DNA of 64,000 nt from Spirosoma sp. SC4-14 (GTDB lineage Bacteria; Bacteroidota; Bacteroidia; Cytophagales; Spirosomataceae). Position numbers and translations under genes: made by a program. The stretch lies in contig NZ_CP147518.1 in the NCBI RefSeq assembly GCF_037201965.1, forward strand, positions 116,001-180,000, read 5' to 3'. Position 1 is the stretch's first letter; every line of letters starts with the position of its first letter. The notes below the pieces were generated by a model. That model saw only the letters and a list, made by a program, of their open reading frames with translations, was not told where the DNA came from and ran no database searches. This document shows positions 45,120 through 53,314 of this stretch, piece after piece.

Positions 45120-45815
45120 ATGAGCAAAAAGAACAGCGGACTGGATTTTTTGGAAGACCCAGACGCATTAGAGGGAAGATTAGAGGATGTTGGTGACTTC
45201 TTCCAACAGAATCGGAATATTGTTTTGGGCGTACTTGGAGGCATTGTTTTATTGGCTCTGGGTTATTTTGGCTATCGATTCTACGTAGGTAGTCAGGATG
45301 AAACGGCTCAGGTTGAGATGTTCCCGTCTGTTTACCAACTCGAAGCCGATTCGCTCAAAAAGGCCCTGAATGGCGATGGCAAAAGCCCTGGCCTGCTGTC
45401 GGTTGCCGATAACTATGGTTCGACACCGGCAGGAAATCTGGCTGACTTTTATTCGGGCCTTGCCTTATTGAAGCAGGGCAAATATGACGATGCCATTGAG
45501 CACCTGAAAGGCTTTAGTTCTTCAGACTTATTGGTGCAGGCTCGGGCCTATGCTTTAATTGGTGATGCGTACGTAGAAAAGAAAAGCTACGACGAAGCCG
45601 CCGATTATTACCAAAAAGCTGCTGACTACAAGCCTAACAAATATTTTACACCCGGCTATTTGTTGAAGCTAGCCATTACCTTCGAGCAGGCTAAGCAGAA
45701 CGATAAAGCCATCGAAGCCTATAACGACATTATCGAAAAGTACCCACAATCGGCCGAGGCAGTCAATGCCAAGAAATATAAATCCGTGCTCGAAGCATCG
45801 GTCGGCCAGTCGTAG
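45120..45815 (+). CDS. Membrane-anchored tetratricopeptide repeat protein (YfgM-like)
   Basis: A 231-aa protein with an N-terminal cytoplasmic piece, one membrane helix (about 36-56, NIVLGVLGGIVLLALGYFGY) and TPR units in the C-terminal part (DFYSGLALLKQGKYDDAIEHL, AYALIGDAYVEKKSYDEAADYYQKA, FEQAKQNDKAIEAYNDII). The layout is that of YfgM/ancillary SecYEG TPR proteins, so it may help in periplasmic folding or in membrane-bound complexes; that is inference. A terminator and repeat copy E follow. Confidence 0.83.
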   Translation: MSKKNSGLDFLEDPDALEGRLEDVGDFFQQNRNIVLGVLGGIVLLALGYFGYRFYVGSQDETAQVEMFPSVYQLEADSLKKALNGDGKSPGLLSVADNYGSTPAGNLADFYSGLALLKQGKYDDAIEHLKGFSSSDLLVQARAYALIGDAYVEKKSYDEAADYYQKAADYKPNKYFTPGYLLKLAITFEQAKQNDKAIEAYNDIIEKYPQSAEAVNAKKYKSVLEASVGQS

Positions 45816-45840
45816 ACGTACTTGAATAACTCAATACAGC

Positions 45841-45875
45841 AAAGGACAAAGCCGACCGGGGTTTTGTCCTTTTTT
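45841..45875 (+). terminator. Terminator of the TPR gene
   Basis: A 10-bp stem AAAGGACAAA/TTTGTCCTTT (45841-45850 with 45863-45872) around a GC-rich inner loop, with the T tract running through 45875. It lies 26 bp after the stop. Confidence 0.75.
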
Positions 45876-45877
45876 CT

Positions 45878-45977
45878 TGTCCGAACCAGGATTCACAGGA
45901 TTTTCTTGATTAACCTGCTTCGACGAAGCGCCTTTAAAAATCATGTAAATCAAATCGTGTAAATCCCGGTTCAGACA
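45878..45977. repeat. Palindromic repeat, family 1, copy E (decayed)
   Basis: A 100-bp element with ends TGTCCGAACCAGGATT and the complement of TGTCTGAACCGGGATT. The arms are imperfect, but the apex GCTTC-GAC-GAAGC at 45917-45929 is preserved as in copies A and B. It lies between the TPR gene and ribH, 17 bp before the ribH ATG. Confidence 0.82.
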
Positions 45978-45993
45978 ACAAACTCTCTAACCA

Positions 45994-46500
45994 ATGGCCA
46001 CTGATTTAAAGAATCTTAGTGTTTTTTCTACGGATGATCTTCCCGATGTGAGTCATCGTCGTTTTGCAATTCTGGTTTCCGAATGGAATACTGAAGTAAC
46101 CGAAGCTCTTTTTGATGGGGCTTATAAAACCTTACTCGAATATGGGGTAAAGGCAGAAAATATTATTCGGGGCAATGTACCGGGTAGCTATGAACTAAGC
46201 CTGGGTGCTCAGTGGTTTGCACAGCGCGACGATATCGATGCTGTAATTGCATTGGGCTGTGTGATTCAGGGTGAAACCAAACATAACGATTATATTAACC
46301 ATGCTGTAGCGCAGGGCTTAACCAACGTTGGCCTAAAAACCGGAAAGCCGGTAATCTTTGGCGTTTTGACCCCCAACGATCAGCAGCAGGCCCTCGACCG
46401 TGCCGGTGGAAAACACGGTAATAAAGGCGACGAAGCCGCCATCACGGCCATTAAAATGCTCGGATTACAGAAACAAGTTTATTCATTTCAGTTTAAATGA
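45994..46500 (+). CDS. ribH: 6,7-dimethyl-8-ribityllumazine synthase
   Basis: Condenses 5-amino-6-ribitylaminouracil with dihydroxybutanone phosphate in riboflavin synthesis. The 168-aa length is slightly above the usual 155-160. Family blocks are clear: VSEWNTEVTEALFDGA, NVPGSYELSLGAQ, ALGCVIQGETKHNDYI (catalytic His) and FGVLTPNDQQQALDRAGG. No riboflavin operon or FMN riboswitch is next to it, so ribH is separate here. Its stop codon abuts a palindromic repeat. Confidence 0.97.
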   Translation: MATDLKNLSVFSTDDLPDVSHRRFAILVSEWNTEVTEALFDGAYKTLLEYGVKAENIIRGNVPGSYELSLGAQWFAQRDDIDAVIALGCVIQGETKHNDYINHAVAQGLTNVGLKTGKPVIFGVLTPNDQQQALDRAGGKHGNKGDEAAITAIKMLGLQKQVYSFQFK

Positions 46501-46580
46501 GCTTTCAGTGTTCAGCTTTCAATAGTGCTGCATTCGCAGGATGTATACTGTAGCGCTATTGAAAACTGAAAACTGAAAGC
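46501..46580. repeat. Low-complexity palindrome of GAAAACTGAAAACTG type
   Basis: Arms of 31 bp (46501-46531 and 46550-46580) match with about five differences, built of CTGAAAA-like units. It starts directly after the ribH stop and ends 17 bp before lysC. It could be a terminator, but there is no long T tract, and both flanking genes run the same way. Confidence 0.7.
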
Positions 46581-46597
46581 TGAAAAACAATTTTAAA

Positions 46598-47923
46598 ATG
46601 CAAGTCTGGAAATTTGGCGGTACGTCGGTCGGGAAGCCCGAGCGCATGCAGTCTATCCGTAACTTAATTGCCGAAGACAATACGCGTAAAATCGTTGTTC
46701 TGTCGGCCCTGTCTGGCTCAACCAACACCTTATTAGCCATTGGCGAAGCGCTAAAGGCGAATAATGACGATGACGCGAATGCAAAAATTGATTCTCTGAA
46801 AGCGCATTACGACAGTTTTATTGGCGAATTATATAAAACGCCGGAAGGAAAAGCCGCGGGGCAGCAGATTGTGGACAACGAATTTTCGTTTATCCGTTCA
46901 CTAACCCGTATTAAACCGTTTACGCTGAAACAGGAAAAGGAACTGGTTGCAGAAGGTGAATTGCTCAGTACACAGCTTTTTCAGGCTTATCTGGCCGAAG
47001 AAGGGGTTCCGTCGGTGCTGTTACCTGCGCTTGAGTTTATGCGGATCGATGCCGATAATGAGCCGGAAATTCAGTTTACCGAAGAAAAGCTGTCCGAAAT
47101 GCTACCGCAGCATGATGATAAGCTGATTATTGTAACGCAGGGCTTTATCTGCCGTAATCCGCGGGGTGAGGTCGATAACCTGAAGCGGGGGGGATCTGAT
47201 TATACGGCATCACTGATCGGAGGAGCGATCCGGGCCGAAGAAATTCAGATCTGGACCGACATTGACGGTATGCACAACAATGATCCGCGGATTGTTAAAA
47301 ATACTTTCCCGGTTCGTGAGCTAACCTTTGACGAAGCGGCTGAGCTGGCTTATTTTGGGGCTAAAATTCTGCACCCATCAACCATCACGCCTGCCCGAAT
47401 GTTCGGAGTTCCGGTTCGGCTTAAAAATACAATGGACCCGGCAGCGCCCGGTACGCTCATTGCCGACCGTACGAGTGATCAGGTCTTCAAAGCGATTGCA
47501 GCTAAAGATGGAATTACAGCCCTATATATTCATTCGACCCGGATGTTGAATGCGTATGGTTTTCTGCGTCGTATTTTCGAGATTTTCGAGAAATATAAAA
47601 CGCCCGTCGATATGATTACGACTTCCGAAGTATCGGTTTCGGTAACCATCGATAATACGGATCGTATTCAGGAAATTTCGGATGAGTTGAGCACATTCTG
47701 TACGCTCGAAGAGCCCGACTATGACCAAACGATTATTTGTATAGTGGGTAACTTTAGTGCCGATAACGAAGGTGTTGCCGTTCGGGTATTTAATGCCATG
47801 AAAAACATCCCAATTCGGATGGTTTCGTACGGGGGAACTGAAAGTAATTTGTCATTACTCGTACACGGTCGCTACAAAGCCGAAGCGCTGAATGCTCTGA
47901 ACGAAGGATTATTTTCGGTATAA
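46598..47923 (+). CDS. lysC: Aspartate kinase (monofunctional)
   Basis: First step of the aspartate pathway (lysine, threonine, methionine). The 441-aa protein begins with the KFGGTSVG ATP block and has GFICRNPRGEVDNLKRGGSD and WTDIDGMHNNDPR; C-terminal ACT domains begin near residue 310 (TALYIHSTRML, MVSYGGTESNLSLLV), so feedback control is likely. There is no fused homoserine dehydrogenase. It may be co-transcribed with ribH through the palindrome between them. Confidence 0.95.
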   Translation: MQVWKFGGTSVGKPERMQSIRNLIAEDNTRKIVVLSALSGSTNTLLAIGEALKANNDDDANAKIDSLKAHYDSFIGELYKTPEGKAAGQQIVDNEFSFIRSLTRIKPFTLKQEKELVAEGELLSTQLFQAYLAEEGVPSVLLPALEFMRIDADNEPEIQFTEEKLSEMLPQHDDKLIIVTQGFICRNPRGEVDNLKRGGSDYTASLIGGAIRAEEIQIWTDIDGMHNNDPRIVKNTFPVRELTFDEAAELAYFGAKILHPSTITPARMFGVPVRLKNTMDPAAPGTLIADRTSDQVFKAIAAKDGITALYIHSTRMLNAYGFLRRIFEIFEKYKTPVDMITTSEVSVSVTIDNTDRIQEISDELSTFCTLEEPDYDQTIICIVGNFSADNEGVAVRVFNAMKNIPIRMVSYGGTESNLSLLVHGRYKAEALNALNEGLFSV

Positions 47924-47950
47924 TGGCCACGTTTAAGCTCTAGAAAAACC

Positions 47951-48259
47951 ATGACTAACAAACAATTTTTACGCGAGGTAAAACAGTAGGTTCAGGCAAT
48001 TGATCCGCAGACCGAAGTGTGGTTGTTTGGTTAGCGGACGCGTGGTGACGCTCGTGAGGATTCAGACTGGGATTTTTTAGTGTTGACGGAAAAAAACTTT
48101 AGCCGTGCTTTTGAGTGGAAAATTCAGGATCAACTGAATATATTGGAGTTACAAACAGATTGGGTTGTTAATGCTTTCGTATATTCTAAAGCTGATTGGT
48201 TAGCCCGAAGTAGTACAGACTTTCATCGTAATGTCGTAGAAGACCGAAGAGCTATATGA
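47951..48259 (+). pseudogene. MNT-type nucleotidyltransferase gene with two in-frame TAG codons
   Basis: The frame gives a minimal nucleotidyltransferase of 102 codons. Two TAG codons interrupt it: 47987-47989 (codon 13, between KQ and VQAIDP) and 48032-48034 (codon 28, in LFG*RTRGDAREDSDWDF). The second sits exactly where the invariant serine of the GS motif should be; the following DSDWD keeps the Asp pair. There is no frameshift. It overlaps the next gene by ATGA (48256-48259), as HEPN/MNT toxin-antitoxin pairs do. Each TAG is one base change from a sense codon that would fit. It is probably a recent pseudogene. Confidence 0.8.
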
Positions 48260-48645
48260 ATGACGATGAACGAAAGCTGGACCTAATCCAATATCGTTTG
48301 TAACGGACCGATGAAACACTGAATAGTGCCTTGCTCTTACTTAGTGTTCAGGATTGGAACAGTGCTGTTAACCAGTTATACTATGCCGATTTTTATGCTG
48401 TATTGGCCTTAATGGCCAAAGAAGGACATAAAGTCAGTTCGCATAGTGGAGCAAAGCACCTACTCAATGTTCATTTTACACGAACAGGCCGCCTAGCTAT
48501 TGAGCATAACAGTACCTTTGGGCGTTTGTTTAATGCTCGTCAAAAAGGAGATTATGATGATTTTGAGATGTTTTCAGAGTCTGATGCATTGATATTGTTA
48601 GAACAGACGCCGGAATTTATTCGAGAAATCAAGAATTTAATTTAA
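48256..48645 (+). pseudogene. HEPN domain gene with one in-frame TAA codon
   Basis: The frame from ATG 48256 gives 129 codons of a HEPN (UPF0332-like) protein with one stop, TAA at 48301-48303 (codon 16, in IQYRL*RTDETLNS, where Glu, GAA, would fit). The rest is well preserved: WNSAVNQLYYADFYAVLALMAKEG, then FGRLFNARQKGDYDDF, the family C-terminal block. A restart at the ATG near 48415 would lose the first helices. In intact pairs the HEPN protein is an RNase toxin or its partner, and the MNT protein modifies it. serS starts 8 bp downstream. Confidence 0.78.
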
Positions 48646-48653
48646 CAATCGGG

Positions 48654-49925
48654 ATGCTTCAACTCAATTTTATCCGTGAGAATAAAGAAACTGTTTTGAC
48701 AGGTCTTCATAAACGACATTTTCCTAATGCCGAAGCTATTGTTGATCAGGTATTAACAATCGATCAGCAGCGTCGGAATACCCAGCGCGACCTGGACGAT
48801 GTATTGTCGCAGTCCAATGCAAAAGCCAGTCAGATCGGTGCCCTGATGAAAGCAGGTGACAAAGTTGCTGCCGAAGTAGCCAAAGCTGAAACGGCCGATC
48901 TGAAAGCTCGCTCGAAAGATTTAGCGGATGCTTTACGTCAGTTAGAGTCTGATTTACAGGCTTTATTGGTTACAATTCCCAACATTCCACACAGCAGCGT
49001 TCCCGAAGGGCGCGGTGCTGAGGATAATGAGGTCATGCTTGAGCATGGCGAAAAGCCAACACTTCACGAAGGTGCTCAGCCACACTGGGAGTTGATCAAA
49101 AAATATGATATTATCGACTTCGAGCTGGGCGTCAAGATTTCGGGGGCGGGCTTTCCGGTCTACAAAGGTAAAGGGGCTCGTATTCAGCGGGCTATGATTA
49201 ATTTCTTCCTCGACGAAGCGCTGAATGCCGGTTTCCTGGAAGTGCAGCCACCCATTGTGATCAACGAAGATTCTGGCTTTGGCACGGGTCAGTTGCCCGA
49301 TAAAGAAGGGCAAATGTATTACGTAACAGAAGACAAGCTATATCTGATTCCAACGGCCGAAGTGCCTATCACGAACCTCTACCGCGATGTGATTCTGCCT
49401 GAAAACCAGTTGCCCGTTAAAAATGTGGGTTATACACCTTGTTTCCGGCGCGAAGCAGGTTCGTGGGGAGCCCATGTGCGCGGGCTGAATCGGTTGCATC
49501 AGTTCGATAAGGTTGAAATTGTGCGCATCGAAAAGCCTGAAAATTCCTATGCTGCTCTGGAAGAAATGAGCCAGTATGTGCAGTCGTTGCTGCAAAAACT
49601 GGAGTTACCCTATCGTGTACTACGCCTGTGTGGTGGCGATATGGGCTTTACATCGGCCTTGACATATGATATGGAAGTTTGGTCGGCAGCACAGCAGCGT
49701 TGGCTCGAAGTGAGTTCAGTATCTAACTTCGAGACCTATCAGGCCAATCGGCTCAAGCTTCGGTCAAAACTAGATAATAAGATGCAGTTGTTACATACGC
49801 TGAATGGTTCAGCGCTGGCATTGCCTCGGATTCTGGCGTCGATTCTGGAAAACAATCAGACGCCAGAGGGGATCAGGATTCCTAAAGTTCTGGTGCCATA
49901 TTGTGGTTTCGACATCATCTCATAA
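48654..49925 (+). CDS. serS: Seryl-tRNA synthetase
   Basis: Charges tRNA(Ser). The 423-aa protein has the N-terminal coiled-coil arm (about 30-100) and the class II core: motif 1 region (RIQRAMINFFLDEAL), TAEVPITNLYRD, motif 2 CFRREAGSWGAHVRGLNRLHQF, and motif 3 with LPRILASILENNQTPEG near the end. The conserved final block IRIPKVLVPYCG is complete. It lies 8 bp after the HEPN remnant, and its promoter may be upstream of that pair. Confidence 0.97.
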   Translation: MLQLNFIRENKETVLTGLHKRHFPNAEAIVDQVLTIDQQRRNTQRDLDDVLSQSNAKASQIGALMKAGDKVAAEVAKAETADLKARSKDLADALRQLESDLQALLVTIPNIPHSSVPEGRGAEDNEVMLEHGEKPTLHEGAQPHWELIKKYDIIDFELGVKISGAGFPVYKGKGARIQRAMINFFLDEALNAGFLEVQPPIVINEDSGFGTGQLPDKEGQMYYVTEDKLYLIPTAEVPITNLYRDVILPENQLPVKNVGYTPCFRREAGSWGAHVRGLNRLHQFDKVEIVRIEKPENSYAALEEMSQYVQSLLQKLELPYRVLRLCGGDMGFTSALTYDMEVWSAAQQRWLEVSSVSNFETYQANRLKLRSKLDNKMQLLHTLNGSALALPRILASILENNQTPEGIRIPKVLVPYCGFDIIS

Positions 49926-49944
49926 AGAAATCGCAAAAAACAGA

Positions 49945-50211
49945 TTAACAGTCGCAGGAATAGTTGGCGTAGCCCGGATAGCGGGGCGACAGGTTGCCCG
50001 AAATGCTTACCACCCGATCGAGAGAAATTAAGTCGCCGGTTGCGAGTTCAAGCCATTCGGTTCCGTTCTGAAGAAAAAACTGTTTAATTGTTACGTCGGC
50101 TTTGATGAACTCATGCAGATCGGTCAAATATTCAAGCCGAACAAATTTGCCTGGAACGATGGCCCTCCGAAAGCTGGCATCGTTTATCAAATGATTCGTT
50201 AAGGTTTCCAT
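49945..50211 (-). CDS. Small conserved-looking hypothetical protein, 88 aa
   Basis: An 88-aa protein of unknown function without signal or membrane helix. The middle, LEYLTDLHEFIKADVTI, and ATGDLISLDRVVSISG recall the small beta-barrel layout of Rof (Rho-binding antiterminator) proteins, but the resemblance is weak and is not used as a call. The C-terminus has two cysteines (NYSCDC). It runs convergent with serS and a strong palindrome lies upstream. Codon use is ordinary. Confidence 0.55.
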   Translation of the reverse strand: METLTNHLINDASFRRAIVPGKFVRLEYLTDLHEFIKADVTIKQFFLQNGTEWLELATGDLISLDRVVSISGNLSPRYPGYANYSCDC

Positions 50212-50222
50212 GTTTCTATAAC

Positions 50223-50283
50223 AATTCTATAAAATGAAACGTGCCACGACTGTTAGCCGTGGCACGTTTCATTTTATAGAATT
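50223..50283. terminator. Palindromic terminator with 26-bp arms
   Basis: Perfect arms (50223-50248 with 50258-50283) around a 9-nt loop, with A-rich and T-rich outer ends that give a U-tract in both directions. On the minus strand it ends the DUF349 gene before the 88-aa gene. Confidence 0.85.
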
Positions 50284-50291
50284 ATAAGTGA

Positions 50292-51569
50292 TTACAAACC
50301 AGCCGTTTCCAGTTGTTTCTGAAACTCACGAAGAATCACTTCTTTCATCGCAATCTTACGTTTTTGCGTACTGATCTTATTGAGCACCTGCTTGTCTTCG
50401 GCGTTGTTTGGGTCAAGACCTTCAGCGTCCTGGAGAGCAAACTGCAAATCGTTTTTCTCGCGTTTGACCAAATATTCCATTTCACGGATTTTGGTACGAA
50501 TCTGTTCTGATTTACTCTTGAGCTCGAAAGCCGGATATTTGCGGGCAAGCACACGACCCAGGTAACTTAACTCAAATATCTTATCGCAGGCTGCTCTAAA
50601 CCGGTCGTTCAGCGTTTTGTCCTGCAACTTGAAGGGAACTTTAACTTCCTTCCAGCTATTGAGCAGAACCTTGGCCCGTTCGGCAGCAGCAAAAATGTCT
50701 GACTGGCGCGATAATCGTTCGGCCTCATCAACCATCTTCATCTGTGCTTCGATGCGCGGGTCAATTTTTTTCTCGATAACGATACCTTTGGCGTCGTTAT
50801 ACTTCGTGTAGAAATTGGTAGTTGCTTTTTTGAACTGTTTATAAAGCTTACCACTTTTCTTGATAGGAACTTCGCCAACCTGTTTCCAGGCGTTGTTAAG
50901 CCGACGGACTTCCTGAAAGGCTGCATCCAGATCTTCGATTCGATTGGCGCGAAAAGCCAGCCGAATCAACTCGTCGTACTTGTCGAGTCGCTCCTGAATA
51001 ACCTTGTTCTGTTCATTAAAGAACTCACGCCGACGCTGGAAAAACCCATCCAGCAATTCCTGGAAGCGGCCTTCAATTTCAGTTTCAGCACTTTTGTCTA
51101 CAGGGCCGGTCTTAATCCATTTTGTTTTAATTTCCTGTAGCGCATCGGCTGTAGGTCGCCAGTCAGTGCTGTCAGCAATTGCTTCTGCTTCGGCAATCAG
51201 GGCTCGTTTGATTTCCAGGTTTTTAAGTTGATTTACCGTAATCAACTCAGCCAACAATTTTTCCTGGGCATCCAGGCGTTCGAGCAGGGGCGGAAAATCG
51301 CCAAGTGCATCAAAGCCGAGCAGTTTCTTCCGTAGTTGGACTAGCTTAGTCAGATAAGACCCTTTGTTCTGGGCCTCTTCGATGTCTTTCTCCAACTGAC
51401 TAACTTTGTTCTCAGCAATGATGAAGCGATTCTTAAAATAGTCGAGCGCTTCCTGCTCAGTGCGTTTTACTTCGCCAATCTGGCGATCTTCGTATTCCAG
51501 GTAGCCTTTCAAAAATACCTTTCCGTCTTTGACGTAACCGTATTCATCTACCAGTGAAGCGTTTTCCAT
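50292..51569 (-). CDS. DUF349 repeat protein
   Basis: A 425-aa cytoplasmic protein dominated by helical, highly charged DUF349 repeats (four or five units of about 75 aa from residue 60 on), with repeated FNAAR/FRANR-type patterns such as RLNNAWKQVGEVP and LLNSWKEVKVPFK. The N-terminal EYGYVKDGKVFLKGYLEYEDRQIGEV is typical of the Bacteroidota form. The function is not established. It diverges from ettA. Confidence 0.85.
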   Translation of the reverse strand: MENASLVDEYGYVKDGKVFLKGYLEYEDRQIGEVKRTEQEALDYFKNRFIIAENKVSQLEKDIEEAQNKGSYLTKLVQLRKKLLGFDALGDFPPLLERLDAQEKLLAELITVNQLKNLEIKRALIAEAEAIADSTDWRPTADALQEIKTKWIKTGPVDKSAETEIEGRFQELLDGFFQRRREFFNEQNKVIQERLDKYDELIRLAFRANRIEDLDAAFQEVRRLNNAWKQVGEVPIKKSGKLYKQFKKATTNFYTKYNDAKGIVIEKKIDPRIEAQMKMVDEAERLSRQSDIFAAAERAKVLLNSWKEVKVPFKLQDKTLNDRFRAACDKIFELSYLGRVLARKYPAFELKSKSEQIRTKIREMEYLVKREKNDLQFALQDAEGLDPNNAEDKQVLNKISTQKRKIAMKEVILREFQKQLETAGL

Positions 51570-51577
51570 TACTATGC

Positions 51578-51608
51578 TTGGTTAAGGCTGCGCTGTGGGT
51601 TAATTTTG
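51578..51608 (+). promoter_or_regulatory. Promoter of ettA
   Basis: TTG at 51578-51580 and TAATTTTG at 51601-51608 with a 20-nt spacer, the full Bacteroidota pattern. The leader to ATG 51644 would be about 31 nt. Confidence 0.7.
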
Positions 51609-51643
51609 AGGATTATTGCCAACCACAAATCTATTAGAAATTA

Positions 51644-53311
51644 ATGAGTCAGGAAACCATAATTTTCTCGATGGCGGGCGTGAGTAAAAATATTCCGCCT
51701 AACCGACAAATCCTAAAGAACATCTACCTTTCCTTTTTTTATGGTGCTAAAATTGGTGTTTTGGGCTTAAATGGCTCTGGAAAATCAACTCTTTTACGTA
51801 TAATCGCCGGTATTGACAAAAACTATACTGGAGAAGTAGTTTTCTCTCCGGGCTATTCGGTTGGCCTGCTTGAACAGGAACCAAAATTTGAACCAGGGAA
51901 AACAGTTCGGGAGGTTGTTGAAGAAGGAGTGCAGGAAGTGGTTAATCTGCTCAAAGAATTTGACGAAATAAATGAAGCCTTTGGTGATCCTGATGCCGAC
52001 TTCGATAAGCTGATTGCCCGCCAGGGGGAAGTGCAGGAAAAACTCGACCATTATAATGCCTGGGAACTTGATCAGAAGCTCGAACGCGCTATGGATGCCC
52101 TGCGCTGTCCGCCTGCCGAGGCTGTGATTGATACGTTGTCGGGGGGCGAAAAACGCCGGGTCGCTCTCTGCCGACTATTGCTGCAACAACCCGATGTTCT
52201 GTTACTCGACGAGCCTACTAACCACCTCGATGCCGAATCGGTACTGTGGCTTGAAGAACACCTTCGGCAGTATGCTGGAACGGTAATCGCCGTAACGCAC
52301 GACCGGTATTTTCTGGACAATGTAGCGGGCTGGATTCTTGAACTCGACCGGGGCGAAGGTATTCCCTGGAAAGGCAACTACTCTTCGTGGCTCGATCAGA
52401 AACAGCAACGGTTGGCTAAAGAAGAAAAAACCGAATCGAAGCGGCAGAAAACGCTCCAGCGTGAGTTAGAATGGGTAAAAATGGCACCTAAGGCCCGTCA
52501 GGCAAAGTCGAAAGCACGTTTGGGGGCCTACGAAAAACTGCTGAGCGAAGACGTCAGACAGCGGGAAGACAAGCTGGAAATCTTTATTCCTGCCGGCCCT
52601 CGCCTGGGGGCTAAAGTAATTGAAGCCAATGAGGTGGCCAAAGCATATGGCGATCGGTTATTATTTGAGCATCTGGAATTCCGGCTGCCGCAGGGCGGTA
52701 TAGTTGGTATTATTGGGCCAAATGGCGCTGGTAAGACAACATTGTTTAAGCTCATTACAGGTCGTGAAAAACCGGATACAGGAACCTTCGACGTGGGCGA
52801 AACCGTGAAAGTTGCCTATGTCGATCAGGAACACGATGGACTGGATCCGAACAAAACCGTATTCGAAACCATCTCGGGTGGTAATGAATGGGTGATGTTA
52901 GGCGGTCGTCAGACCAACGCGCGGGCCTATGTGAGTCGTTTTAACTTTGCCGGTGCCGATCAGGAGAAGAAGATTGGAACTTTATCGGGCGGAGAGCGAA
53001 ATCGGGTTCATTTGGCTATGATTCTGAAAGAAGGAGCCAATCTGTTGCTGCTCGATGAGCCAACCAACGATCTGGATGTCAATACACTTCGGGCGCTGGA
53101 AGAAGGGTTGGAGAATTTTGCGGGCTGTGCTGTTGTGATCAGTCACGATCGTTGGTTCCTCGATCGGATTGCTACACATATTCTGGCCTTTGAAGGCGAT
53201 TCGCAGGTATATTGGTTTGAAGGAAACTTCTCTGAATATGAAGAAAACCGGCGTAAGCGTTTAGGGGCTGATGCAACACCAACCCGAATCAAGTATAAGA
53301 AGTTAGTCTAA
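51644..53311 (+). CDS. ettA: Energy-dependent translational throttle protein (ABC-F)
   Basis: A cytoplasmic ABC-F ATPase that acts at the ribosomal E site and gates entry into elongation according to energy state. It has two ABC modules with GLNGSGKSTLLR and PNGAGKTTLFK Walker A motifs, LSGGEKRR and LSGGERNR signatures and the DEPTNHLD/DEPTNDLD Walker B blocks; the linker has the charged ABC-F form. The length, 555 aa, equals that of E. coli EttA. It has its own promoter and is followed after 3 bp by the aminotransferase gene. Confidence 0.95.
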   Translation: MSQETIIFSMAGVSKNIPPNRQILKNIYLSFFYGAKIGVLGLNGSGKSTLLRIIAGIDKNYTGEVVFSPGYSVGLLEQEPKFEPGKTVREVVEEGVQEVVNLLKEFDEINEAFGDPDADFDKLIARQGEVQEKLDHYNAWELDQKLERAMDALRCPPAEAVIDTLSGGEKRRVALCRLLLQQPDVLLLDEPTNHLDAESVLWLEEHLRQYAGTVIAVTHDRYFLDNVAGWILELDRGEGIPWKGNYSSWLDQKQQRLAKEEKTESKRQKTLQRELEWVKMAPKARQAKSKARLGAYEKLLSEDVRQREDKLEIFIPAGPRLGAKVIEANEVAKAYGDRLLFEHLEFRLPQGGIVGIIGPNGAGKTTLFKLITGREKPDTGTFDVGETVKVAYVDQEHDGLDPNKTVFETISGGNEWVMLGGRQTNARAYVSRFNFAGADQEKKIGTLSGGERNRVHLAMILKEGANLLLLDEPTNDLDVNTLRALEEGLENFAGCAVVISHDRWFLDRIATHILAFEGDSQVYWFEGNFSEYEENRRKRLGADATPTRIKYKKLV

Positions 53312-53314
53312 CCC

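Noticed and set aside
47951..48645. General recoding of TAG or TAA as sense codons
   Set aside because: TAG and TAA end many normal genes in the window (for example TAG at 10542 and 34204), and one of the three stops is TAA.
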